NCBI GenBank assembly: GCA_022494885.1
Contig: JAGVSM010000513.1
Span: 1-64,000 of the forward strand
From: Micrasema longulum
Taxonomy: Eukaryota > Arthropoda > Insecta > Trichoptera > Brachycentridae
Length of the DNA: 64,000 nucleotides
Direction: 5' to 3'
This document shows positions 54,571 through 64,000 of the stretch, in pieces (positions within the stretch are counted from its first letter, which is position 1; every line of letters begins with the position of its first letter). Made by a program: the position numbers and the translations under genes. The notes below the pieces were generated by a model. It was not told the DNA's origin. It did not search any database and was given only the letters and a program-made list of their open reading frames with translations.

Positions 54571-55406
54571 TAAATAAAATTATAAGACTGGTCTTACAGC
54601 ACATGAATTTAATCACAGAAAACATTTTAAATTTTTACATAAATTAAATTTACTCTCTGATTCAAGAATCCATTTAAAATACTACTTTTCTAGATAAAAA
54701 TATTAATTTAATTATTAGTGTCAAACCTTACATAAATGAAAAATAGAGATGCTTTAAACTCGAAAAGTTTTGGAATACATCATATTGGCCGGTTGCTTCA
54801 ATAATCTGGAATATTCCATCTAAAGTCATGGGTCATCTGGTTCGACATATCATCAGATCAAGTTGATCGATGGTTACATTAAAAGCATAACTTCATAGTA
54901 CGTACGGAAAGGTCTTCGAAAGAACACAGCATTATGTGGAGACAATGATAGTTTCTTCATTACTTCTTTTCCGAATTACACAAAATCCATTTTTGTTTTT
55001 AAATATAGATGAATGATAAATTTATGGACTGCATCTTTTTTTTTTCGTGCTACATTTGAATCAGAATTGTCGCCTAAAAATAAATTTATAATGAGTAAAT
55101 GGTAAATAGGGGATTCTGTGGATTCCAATCAAGGATTAATGTGATGTCTAGAGACATTGGATTTCCATGAATTAAAATAATCTAAATAACTTGCATAAAT
55201 TTGTGGCCTCTTTTCTTTCCAATTCATTTTGTTGAAGTTAATTTTGGCGGCAAGTTCGCCCAGAACGAAACGCTTAGAAATTGGACGTTATTCTACTAGA
55301 AATATCTAACGTCATAGAAAAAGCTAATAGAATGGTGGCGTATATTTTTACTAAACTGAGCAGCGTTATGTCTAGTAAACGTCACTCGTTACAATGTATA
55401 GATAAT
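54571..55406. other. AT-rich intronic DNA
   Basis: No exon or clear repeat recognised. Confidence 0.4.
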
Positions 55407-55480
55407 TTATTTATTTAATAAAAAACAACAGCCATTATAACAACAACAAAAATACAATATTAACGTATAGACCAAATTTA
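55407..55480 (+). repeat. Dispersed repeat CAACAGCCATTATAAC, copy 2
   Basis: Matches 38283-38355 in the same orientation, with an ATTTATTTATTTAAT run in front. Confidence 0.55.
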
Positions 55481-55829
55481 CCAAAATTATAGGCCAATTA
55501 TAGTGTAGCCAATCAGATTATTATATACATTAGTAAGTACGTATATGGGTAGTTTTACTTTTAATTAATATAATCTAAAGGTGATTTCAGGCGTTTTCTA
55601 ATGAGTGAAGTGATTCGGTTAATTCTCACCCCAATTGTAAAGGATTCGATACTTTTAATTCATAAATATCAACGGATAGAAAAGTTAAATTAACTTGAAA
55701 TATTCATAGGTATAATCGAGAAAACCAATGAGTAACAGCCAATGAGTGTTAGAGCAACGTAGGACAAAAGCGGGAAACGCTCTCTGTCATTTCCTTAACT
55801 AATCTCATCTTGCGGGCGTCCGTTCCCAG

Positions 55830-56029
55830 GAAGCGCCTGAGCCCCACGTCAGGTGTGCACAGCGACGAGCGGGGCTGTGCCCGCGCGGGGCTGCCCCCCG
55901 TCTGGCTCCTGTGGGGCTGGGGCGCCCCCGCCATCATCACCCTGCTCACGCTGCTGCTGGACAGCGCCCCCGGCCTGCCCCTGACGCTGCTGCGGCCCAA
56001 CTTCGGCGCCGCCGGCTGCTGGTTCCAGA
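55830..56029 (+). CDS. Methuselah-like GPCR exon, helix 4 and extracellular loop 2
   Basis: Acceptor GTTCCCAG, donor A|GTGAGT, phase 2 in and phase 1 out. Peptide: (E)KRLSPTSGVHSDERGCARAG, LPPVWLLWGWGAPAIITLLT, LLLDSAPGLPLTLLRPNFGA, AGCWFQ. W(A)WG.P..ITL is helix 4 and LRPNFG..GCWF the extracellular loop 2 with its conserved Cys before helix 5. The run of CTG, GGC and GCC codons is strong. Confidence 0.87.
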
Positions 56030-56108
56030 GTGAGTAGAGTTCCCGCCCCGAACGGCCGCAGCGCCCGTCCCGACCCTCGCCGCTCACCCTCCCGCTCGCG
56101 TGTTGCAG

Positions 56109-56352
56109 ACGACGTGTCCACGCTGGCGTACTTCTACGGGCCGGTGAGCGTGCTGCTGGGGGCCAACATCGTGCTGTTCGCGCTGTCGGCGTACTCGCTG
56201 GCGCGGCAGCGCGCCGCTCTGCCGCTGGCCGAGCTGGGGGACGCGCTGGCGGCGCTGGGAGCGGGCCCCGAGGCGGCGCAGCCCCTGGGCCCTACGCGGC
56301 CACGCGCGCCGCCGACGCGGAGCCTCTCTAGTATCGAGACTTCGGCGAGAAT
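56109..56352 (+). CDS. Methuselah-like GPCR exon, helix 5 and intracellular loop 3
   Basis: Acceptor GTTGCAG, donor AT|GTGAGT, phase 1 in and phase 2 out. Peptide: (N)DVSTLAYFYGPVSVLLGANI, VLFALSAYSLARQRAALPL and onward to LGPTRPRAPPTRSLSSIETS, ARM. FYGP(V/I)..L...NI..F.L(S/T)A is helix 5 of methuselah-family receptors. The following loop is long and Ala/Pro/Arg-rich, without the DRR-like contacts that could be placed with confidence. Helices 6 and 7 were not found in 56353-64000, so the gene must continue beyond the window or past a large intron. Confidence 0.86.
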
Positions 56353-57370
56353 GTGAGTACCGCCCCGCACCGTATATAGTTTTTATATATATTTTTATTT
56401 TTTAATAAAACTCTTTATTAGCATAAAAAAACAATACATACAGTAAAAAAATGGAACACTTGTGGTTGAATTTGCCAAAAAAGAGTCCAGCTCTTGTGTT
56501 TACAAAATATTATAAAAAGGAAACAAAAAATGCAAAACAAAATAATACAACAAATAAAAAATTAAACAATTGTTAATTTATCTCCAGATTTATGTATTGG
56601 AATTACATTTATGATCTTCCACAAGTTAGTAAATATACATTAATTGAGAAATTTCTTGAAAATAATATGCATTGGGATACATAATTCATTACTAGAATTC
56701 CCTTAAATACACTTGGTACTTGAAGAAACTTGGTTGCTTGGAAGAAATTGCCATTTGGCAATAAGCCCGCCAACGTACAGTATGAATTATTGACAAAATG
56801 TTTAAAAAATATTTTTTTTTAATTTTATCTGGTTGTGGCACAATGAGGCTAACAGCTTCTTTTCATCCTTAAATTCAATAACTTTGAAACCAATAAGAAT
56901 ATTGTCAAAAAATTTGAAGAAAATATAACTTAATAAATATAAATTCTAAATACGAGTACATTTAAACATTTCCATAATTTTATTCGTAATACACTTTTTA
57001 GAATATTAAAAAAAAAAATAATGTAAGATAAACATATGGATTAATGTTTTTAAAATACGTTATATTGTAAAAAGAATAATCAGTATTTAAATGTCACTTT
57101 CATGAGTGTTTTTTTTTTTAAATATCTATCTATTTTGAAAACTTCTACACAGATCTTGATTTTTAAAATTCTGTATTTAAAAGTGCTTTTGCCTCGTCTT
57201 CTAATTACAATACTTTGCGTGATGTAGACATACTTTTGCTAGAAATATAATATGGATCTTAAATTTACAAGAGAGTGTAAAAAACATCTTCATTTGTTGA
57301 TGACCGTAAACGTTTTCTTGCGTAGTGCAGGCAATAATACTTTTTAAAAAATATAAACTAAAACTAATAT
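56353..57370. other. AT-rich intronic DNA
   Basis: TTTTTTAATAAAACTCTTTA followed by GCATAAAAAAACAATACATA at 56399-56440 looks like the tail of a minus-strand retroelement. No exon seen. Confidence 0.4.
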
Positions 57371-57790
57371 TAAAATGATCCAGGGTCTACAGTATTCTAT
57401 AGTTAAGCGAATTGTACCTGCAGAATTTACGAACAAAGAAGTAATAATGATCTCCTGTACAAAACAATCAAAACTCTGCCTGTTCGAGGACTACTGTGGC
57501 TTTGCATCATTTTGGAACAATTTAATAGTAATACATTCAAGTTTCCTCTCAAACATAACCATAATACGCTTCACGTCTAATGATGGCTTGGTAGTACCAA
57601 AACTATGTAATAAGTATGGAAATAGAACTCTCAAATATTTAGTACCTAGAATTTTTTATTTATCACCAAAAGAACTTAAATTTAACTCACATTGTAACAA
57701 GAGCAAAATAAAAAAGTGGCTACTCGATCAAGAGTTTATATTTGAATAGTAGCTTAGGATGTAAATATTTTAATTTTTCGTATATTTCCT
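57371..57790 (+). pseudogene. LINE C-terminal fragment
   Basis: The + strand frame 57375-57749 ends LCNKYGNRTLKYLVPRIF, then LSPKELKFNSHCNKSKIKKW, LLDQEF. YG.RTL.YL.PR....LP...K....S....K..LKKWLL is a common end of Jockey-type ORF2. The 5' part is missing; there is no stop in 124 codons. Confidence 0.55.
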
Positions 57791-58689
57791 TGTATTTAAA
57801 GAATAAATTTACATATTATTATTTGTATAAACATGTTTATTCTGATCTTTCCGGCTGTTAATTTTTATCTGTTATTCATTGTTTTTATAAATGTAAATAA
57901 TATTATTAAGTTAGTATAAATATAATCTTCACCAACAAGCTACAAAAAGTGGCTTGGTGGGATTTTAGTAAAAATATAACAAGTGAATTTTTTTTTTTTT
58001 TAATTGTAAAAATGTATAATATTATTATACTATTAAATAAAAATAAAAAATCCTTGTTTCTTGCTCTTTGAGCATCTTCTGAAAGCTTTCCCAATGGTAG
58101 TAAAGAGTCGTCTAGAAATGTTTAAATCAATAGTTGCACACATCATATGATTTTAAAATTTTAACAAGAGCAGGTTGAATCGATTTACAGGCTTTGTTTT
58201 AATTTTATCCTTGAAATTCGTAAGAAATACAGTAGCGGATACGCTTTTTGGTAGTATATGAAATAATGCAAGCTCGTATGTGCATATTCATTAGAGGTGG
58301 TATAAAAATGTAACTGCTGTTTTAAAACAAGTATCCTTCGGGAACTTCTAAAACAGTTTCACAAATATAAATTAAATCGTTTTAAGAAAACAAACACTAA
58401 ATCACCCAGCGCAGAAGTAAATAAAAAATAATATTTCGCTTCGCGCTAAAAATTCAACGCCCCGCCGCACTCTCTACCGCACTTCGCCCTAACTTCAAAT
58501 ATTTATCCATAATCCCTACCTACTTGTATTATAATCTCCCAACGAAGAAGTATATGCACATATACGCTGTCGCGTGCACAGAGTTTTCAACTAGGGTAGG
58601 CAGTAGAAAAAAAGTACGTTTTATTTAGTATAAGTACCTAATCAATCTTCTAGTCACATTAGTTTGAATCACTATGCTGTATTTATTTA
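57791..58689. other. AT-rich intronic DNA
   Basis: No exon or repeat recognised. Confidence 0.45.
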
Positions 58690-60340
58690 TTTATTTATTG
58701 TGGATAACTTATATAGCGCCATTTTCGTAAGAAAATACCTCAAGGGCGCTTTACATGGTGATTCTATTGTTAAGTTAATTTAATTGAAGCTTTTAAATTT
58801 GTAATTTAATTAAAATAATTTATTTTGTTGTCACGTGCTACGGATTTATTCAAATGATTTAGAGAACAAGTGGGTTTTAAGTTTTTTCCGAAACATAACT
58901 TCACTTTCACAGCCTCGCACCTCTGCTGGGAGAGCATTCCATGCCATAGGGCCTGCGACCGCAAATGCGCGTTCACTAAATTTAGTGCGCTGTTTGCGTA
59001 GAGGTATAATAACTTTTCCTCTCGCCGTAGACGTAGCTGATCTAAGCGTGAGACGCCTGTCAGCTAGTTCATCTGGAATGCATAGTTCCTTTAGATATTC
59101 CGGAGCCGAGTTGTGCAGTGACTTATACATAAGCCAACAGAGTTTGTATTCGACCCTCTGTGGAAAACGTAGCCAGTGTAGTTCCTGAAGTAGTGGAGTG
59201 ATATGACTGAACTTAGAGATTCCGAAAATAAGTCTCGCTGCGGCATTCAATACAGATTGTAGGCGAGTCATTTTGTTCATTGGTAGACCTGCATAGATAC
59301 CATTACAATAATCGACTCTAGACACTACAAACGCATTTATTAATTGACGGGCGGCATCAACCGGCAATTTTTTGCGTATGCATTTAATTTGTCTCAGCTG
59401 GTAGAAGCATGAACTTATCGTTCTACTAATTTGAGCGTCAAGAGATAGGTCAGAATTGAGTAAAACTCCCAGTAGTTTAACGGTGGGTAAAACGGCACTC
59501 CCTACATTGGGTAGAGCCGTATCCTGGATCAAATTCTGTCGTCTGGCTGAAGCCACCCACAGTTGTTCAGTTTTTGATGGGTTTAATGTTAGTCTGTTTT
59601 CAGCCATCCAGTTTCCTATTTTCTTGATGCATCCATCAATTAAATTGACAAGCACACTTCTCTCGCCTGGTTTGCAATAAAAATAAATCTGCGTATCATC
59701 TGCATAGCAGTGCGACCACAATCCACATTCTTTGATAATGTTCTCTATATCTTTAGTGTAAAGGAGATAGAGAAGTGGTCCGAGTACTGACCCTTGAGGC
59801 ACTCCTGTAGACACCCGAAAGTTGGTTGAGCTTTTACCCTGGAACACGACTGCATATTCTCTTTTATTAAGATATGAACTGAACCACATATGTGCCTGAT
59901 CACGGATACCATAAGTTTTCTCCAGACGTTCAAGCAAAATATTATGGTCTACAGTATCAAATGCAGCACTCATGTCCAGAAGAGCCATCATCACCAGATT
60001 ACCAGAGTCCACCGACGTTATAATGTCAGACAGTACTCTTATCACTCCCGTCTCCGTGGAATGAAAACGTCGGTATGCCGATTGCCTTACCGAAAATAAA
60101 GAATTCCGCTCGATATAGTTAACGAGCCTGTGAGAAACTATTTTTTCTAGTATTTTTGATACGATGGGAAGATTTGAAATAGGGCGAAAACTGGAAAGAT
60201 CTTCCACATCTAGTTGTGATTTTTTTAAAAGTGGAGTTACATTTGCTTTTTTTATGGCTCTCGGAACAATGCTGTGCTCCATGGATGTATTAAATAAATC
60301 TGTTAAAAATGGAGCTAATATGTTAATGCATTTTTATTGA
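58690..60340 (-). mobile_element. CR1/L2-type LINE, 5'-truncated, reverse transcriptase open
   Basis: The copy consists of the C-terminal 478 codons of ORF2, a 155-bp 3' UTR and a 3' tail of TAAA-like repeats. Near the 3' end is an AGCGCC/GGCGCT hairpin (58715-58750) also found at 10378-10412 and 46152-46187. The 5' end breaks off at about 60300-60340 within the fingers of the reverse transcriptase. Such 3' stem-loops are needed for template recognition in the L2 clade. Confidence 0.85.
58846..60282 (-). CDS. LINE ORF2 fragment, reverse transcriptase (CR1/L2-type)
   Basis: 478 codons without a stop. Motifs in order: KKANVTPLLKKSQLDVEDLS, SFRPISNLPIVSKILEKIV, RRFHSTETGVIRVLSD, MMALLDMSAAFDTVDH, STGVPQGSVLGPLLYLLYT, HCYADDTQIYF (catalytic Asp pair), NRLTLNPSKTEQLW, LLGVLLNSDLSLDAQI, VVSRVDYCNGIYAG, ITPLLQELHWL and FAVAGPMAWNALP. 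LDMSAAFDTVDH and YADDTQ are typical of CR1/L2-like LINEs. The Met at 60282 is only the first in frame; the endonuclease domain is missing, so this is not a working gene despite the open frame. Confidence 0.86.
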   Translation of the reverse strand: MEHSIVPRAIKKANVTPLLKKSQLDVEDLSSFRPISNLPIVSKILEKIVSHRLVNYIERNSLFSVRQSAYRRFHSTETGVIRVLSDIITSVDSGNLVMMALLDMSAAFDTVDHNILLERLEKTYGIRDQAHMWFSSYLNKREYAVVFQGKSSTNFRVSTGVPQGSVLGPLLYLLYTKDIENIIKECGLWSHCYADDTQIYFYCKPGERSVLVNLIDGCIKKIGNWMAENRLTLNPSKTEQLWVASARRQNLIQDTALPNVGSAVLPTVKLLGVLLNSDLSLDAQISRTISSCFYQLRQIKCIRKKLPVDAARQLINAFVVSRVDYCNGIYAGLPMNKMTRLQSVLNAAARLIFGISKFSHITPLLQELHWLRFPQRVEYKLCWLMYKSLHNSAPEYLKELCIPDELADRRLTLRSATSTARGKVIIPLRKQRTKFSERAFAVAGPMAWNALPAEVRGCESEVMFRKKLKTHLFSKSFE

Positions 60341-60730
60341 AATTACCTAAGCTACATCAAATATCCAAATAAATGCTAAAATTATATGGTATATTTTATT
60401 TCAAATAATATTATTTCGAATAATTGATACCATACTTTAAAAAGGGTTTTATATTATTACACATTGACGAAGTAATTTATAAGGAATACCAAGTTTACTA
60501 AGTGGCTCCATTTTAGTGTAAGCTCCCACAAATAATGTAAGTAAAGAAGCCTACTTAGGTAGGTGTTAAACTAACACGTGCATCCACTTCATGCGGTAAT
60601 ATTAGCGCTGACAATTTCTCGTATAAACAATCTTGATAATTTGGCGTAGGTAATTTATTATAAATGTTAAATTAATATTAATTTACGTATGCATATAATC
60701 GAAAGAAGTCATAATAACAACTTAATAATC
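60341..60730. other. AT-rich non-coding DNA
   Basis: Nothing recognised. Confidence 0.5.
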
Positions 60731-60850
60731 GGGTTGTGGTCCCATAGGACTCACGGATCAGAGGTCCGAAGTTCGAACCCCACTCTACCCCAACTTGATT
60801 TCCATTTTCTATTAGTGAATTATGTACGAATCAAAATTGAAATATTAAGG
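60731..60850 (+). mobile_element. tRNA-derived SINE, copy 2
   Basis: GGGTTGTGGTCCC to CCACTCTACCCC matches copy 1 at 8453; the B-box is altered (AGTTCGAACCC). The tail AACTTGATT, ATTTTCTA, AGTGAATTATGTAC is shared. Confidence 0.7.
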
Positions 60851-60929
60851 TAAATTATAAGATCGCCAATATTTATATTCTTTAAAAAATTTAAATTATA
60901 GGCATAAATGAAATGACATTTTGTGAATT

Positions 60930-61860
60930 TAAAGGTCTCTATTTGATTATCTAATCTATGCGGACGACTTAGGAATTTTATATGAAAACAAAAATGACAT
61001 TGAAACGACTAAAACCATCAACAATGACGTGCAAAAACTATTAGAATGGACAAACAAAAACTTCTTAACACTAAATGCCAAGAAATGCAATATAATACAT
61101 TTCGAAACACAAAAGAAGAACCATAACATGAACATAAAAATAAACAACGAAACTCTTAAAGAACTAGAACATGTGACTTACCTAGGACTCACAATGGACA
61201 GACAATTAAAATGGACAAAACACATAGACGGACTCACTAAAGTAATGGCATCACTACATAGTCTCTTCTACAAAATTAAAGATTTTATACCGAGAAAGGA
61301 AAAAATTATGATGTACGAAGCCTATGTCAAAAGTAAATTGAGTTACATGATCGCCTTCTGGGGAACTGGTAACAAGACAGACATAACATGAATACAAAGA
61401 CAACAAAATAAAATTCTTAAACTAACATAAAACCTACCCTACCTGACCTCTACGACTGAACTGTACAAAAAAACACACCAGTTTAACATAAACTACTTGA
61501 CTAAAATAGAGACCTTAAAAATTGTGCACAAAATAACACTGGGAAACATACAAGACGATGACATAATATTAGTCAAAAATGCTGACATACACAAGTATAA
61601 CACCAGACAACAACAACACTATCATATTGAAAAAGCAAAGACAAACACAGGACAGTCAAAAATACTACATAATGGACTTAAACACTACAACGACCTACCT
61701 TACTACTTGAAAACTTTTACTGGAGACAAATTTAAAATCAATCTGAAAAAGCACATGATGACTGAACTAACTAGACTAGACGAGACATAAAATGACTAGA
61801 CAATATTAAATTTCTAATGTAACCCTAACGGGTTTTTTAAAATTGTAAATAAATAAAAAA
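60930..61860 (+). pseudogene. Jockey-type LINE, 5'-truncated at the active site
   Basis: The + strand copy starts at LFDYLIYADDLGILYENK, so the cut lies just before the catalytic YADD. It goes on LLEWTNKNFLTLNAKKCNII, VTYLGLTMDRQLKWTKHI, YEAYVKSKLSYMIAFWG, then TGA (61389-61391), IQRQQNKILKLT, TAA, NLPYLTSTTELYKK and LKIVHKITLGNI, RQQQHYHIEKA, LHNGLKHYNDLPYYLKTF, FKINLKKHMM. The frame is the same throughout, and only the two stops break it. The 3' end has AACCC/GGGTT (61821-61834) and an A-rich tail. Confidence 0.8.
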
Positions 61861-61949
61861 AAAAATTAAAAAAATGCAAAAAAGTTTTAAGCCAAAAAAT
61901 ATTAATGTAATTCCACAAAAGAAGGTTCCTGTAAAATACATTAAAAAAT

Positions 61950-62690
61950 ATTTTATTTATTTATTTATTATTTATTTATTTACACGCCCTACGGGCTTTT
62001 ACATATATTAGAAATTACATTCAAGTGCAGCAGTGAAACATAAGTATGTAAATTAAATTAAAATTAAAGATAACATAAGAAAAGCTAAAAGTTACAATTA
62101 TAAGTAAAAATCAGGAAATCAGGAAGGGTACATAGAAAAATATTTAATAAATTTACATATGAAAACATACACACATACATATACAAACATATAAGTTTAT
62201 ACATTATTATAGAGATACATGAGAAAACAAAATAGTAAATAAAGAACAATATTAAGAAATTTTATACAAATTAATTTATAACCTTTTGAATACTTAACCT
62301 ATATTTATATAAAGACATACGAAATATATCAACTTCAGCATACTCGTTATTTTGCCGGTGTAGTCTAGGTATTGGTGAATTGTAATAATAATTGTGACTG
62401 CCAGGAGATTCAAAAAATAACGTTAGCTGCCGAGTATTTCGAACAGGTAATTTTAAGCTGATAACACTAGTTAATTCCGGGACGTTCAATACGCCATTTG
62501 CTATTTTATATAAATTTAATAAATCATTTACAATTCTTTTTTTACAAAGAGTTGACATATTAAGTGTACATAATAAATTATCGTAATCAATATTTTTAAG
62601 TTTGTAATTGATGAATCTAAGGAATTTACGTTGTACTCTTTCTAACTTTAAAATATGAACATTGTAATAAGGTGACTAAATTGTTGAATT
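61950..62690 (-). pseudogene. Jockey-type LINE, 5'-truncated C-terminus
   Basis: Minus strand: YYNVHILKLERVQRKFLRFI, NYKLKNIDYDNLL, then the frame 62558-62271 with LLNLYKIANGVLNVPEL, ISLKLPVRNTRQLTLFF and IPRLHRQNN. The same blocks occur in the copy at 37511. A GCCC/GGGC hairpin (61986-61996) and a TTTATTTATTTA run (tail) mark the 3' end. Confidence 0.72.
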
Positions 62691-62719
62691 CTAGTAATTT
62701 AGAATTCAATTCAACAATT

Positions 62720-63380
62720 TAAAATAATATTCAAAATTACCGTCCCATATCAAATCTTTCGGTTTTTTCGAAATTATTTGAGCTCATGGTTAATGATAAC
62801 ATCTATCCAAAAATTATTAAAAATATATAGAATTTTCAGCATGGTTTTCTGAAGAGGCGCTCTGTATATACCTACCAATATGGTAAATTTCACCGAATAC
62901 GTCACATCCAATAAGGATGACAGAACGCAAGTTAACGTCATATACACAGATTAGAAGGGTTTAATAGGGTGGATCACCGAATCCTTACGCGTAAATAAGA
63001 ATATCTGGGAATACGCTGTGACTTATGCAGATGGTTTATCTTTCACTTAGATATGAAAGCATCCATTCCTTCCCGAAACTGTTCATTAAGACTTGTGTCT
63101 TTCTTCAGTTTCGCATATTACTATCAATTTAAAAAAAAACTAATTATGCGAAAATTTAATATTTATTTTCAATTAAACTTAGATAAAAGACTTCAATCAA
63201 TTATGGTTGAAGGATAAAAAGCTGAGTTCATCTCCATTCCGTCTGGTGTACCACATTATTACACCTCGGGCCACTTTTATTTAATGCCTATATTTATGAT
63301 ATTCAATTAGGTTTCAAAAATGCCAATCACCTTTGTTATGCTGACGAAATTTATGCGAGTTGCATTGCGTAATAACGGTT
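62720..63380 (+). pseudogene. Heavily decayed LINE reverse transcriptase
   Basis: + strand pieces in shifting frames: NYRPISNLSVFSKLFELMV, FQHGFLKRRSV, TNMVNFTEYVTSNKDD, VDHRILTRK, SGVPH near 63240, FNAYIYDIQLGFKNANHLCY and ADEI. This is the palm order (YRPIS, HGF..RS, VDH, SGVPQ, YADD) with the catalytic motif as YADEI. Confidence 0.6.
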
Positions 63381-63549
63381 AGGTATGTTATTTGCTCGGT
63401 TTTTGTATGCGCGTGTGTATTTATGTTATTAAGGGGGTAGTATCCTTATAAAAATAGCTCTCCACGTTAGCCAATACGTTCACCAATACGCTGGTACGCG
63501 TATTAATAAATAATTAGTAAAATTAAAAAACTTGTTTTCGAATTAAGGC

Positions 63550-63612
63550 TGTTATTTGAAGAAAGCAACTGCCATCACAACAAATACGATGTTTGCAAAG
63601 AAACCAAAATTT
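63550..63612 (+). repeat. Dispersed repeat CAACAGCCATTATAAC, copy 3 (diverged)
   Basis: TTATTTGAAGAAAGCAACTG, CCATCACAACAAATACGATG matches 38283 and 55407 less closely. Confidence 0.45.
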
Positions 63613-63636
63613 AGACAATTTATTCAATCAGTGGGC

Positions 63637-64000
63637 AAATACGACTTGTATAAATAGAATTAAGAATAGTTCAGAAGGAGCGTAGAACCATTTTTGAATA
63701 CATCGAACTGTGTCCGAAAATCCCCCAACTTTACCCCACTTTTGCCGCGCGCATTCGTGAAGTCGCCGCGTAATGTTGCCAGATGGGATAAAATATAATC
63801 ATAACGCGGTAAGGTAAAAAATAACAATTTGTTAATTTCTCTAAAATTTTATTGTGCACGCGGAAACATTGATTGACACAACAGAGTATATAAGTAAAGG
63901 GTTATTTAATAAAAGTAATTGAATTAATGAACTTTGAACTTAAAATATAAAACAAATTTTATTTTACACGAAATGGCTATTTTCATAACATGTTAAATAA
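63637..64000 (+). repeat. Dispersed repeat, copy B, cut by the window edge
   Basis: Matches 4680-5036 in the same orientation (see that entry); it probably continues past the window. Confidence 0.7.

Overview
The window looks like nuclear DNA of an insect, most likely a moth or butterfly. It carries TTAGG-type telomeric repeats (read as CCTAA on the + strand) invaded by two TRAS-type non-LTR retrotransposons. It also has AT-rich introns and intergenic DNA full of decayed LINEs, mariner-type, Mutator-like and piggyBac-like remnants, a tRNA-derived SINE, and one GC-rich multi-exon host gene. The calls rest on reading motifs and splice signals by eye; no database was searched.

Layout. 1-13.2 kb: AT-rich DNA with a piggyBac-like fragment (minus, 1.4-1.8 kb), a terminal-inverted-repeat element enclosing a hammerhead-like motif (2784-3061), one copy of a long dispersed repeat (4.68-5.04 kb), a mariner remnant (minus, 6.7-7.1 kb), a SINE (8.45 kb), a foldback repeat family (9.4-12.4 kb) and a LINE 3' end followed by four copies of a 42-bp repeat (10.36-10.82 kb). 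13.2-23.6 kb: two TRAS-type elements in head-to-tail order on the minus strand, separated and flanked by CCTAA repeats. The first has both ORFs open; ORF2 of the second is broken at two points only. 23.6-25.1 kb: two degenerate satellites (TGACCT-like, then TCCGGAAAA-like), the first interrupted by a tiny LINE insertion. 25.1-28.8 kb: a dead R1-clade element. 30.7-32.4 kb: a Mutator-like transposase pseudogene that still has introns.

36.5-56.4 kb: a methuselah-like G-protein coupled receptor gene on the + strand. Six exons with consistent phases (46686 to 56352) encode the cysteine-rich ectodomain end and transmembrane helices 1-5; a seventh, upstream exon (36526-36765) is tentative. Helices 6-7 are not visible and should lie beyond the window. 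The introns and flanks hold LINE fragments of several clades, a DD41D mariner corpse, and GC-rich minisatellites.

56.4-64 kb: more LINE remnants, including a 478-codon open reverse transcriptase of CR1/L2 type (minus), a + strand LINE broken only by two stops, a second SINE copy, and a second copy of the 4.68 kb repeat running to the window edge. The most distinctive signals are the tandem TRAS pair with a covarying 3' RNA structure, conserved 3' hairpins in the other LINEs, and two hammerhead-like motifs.
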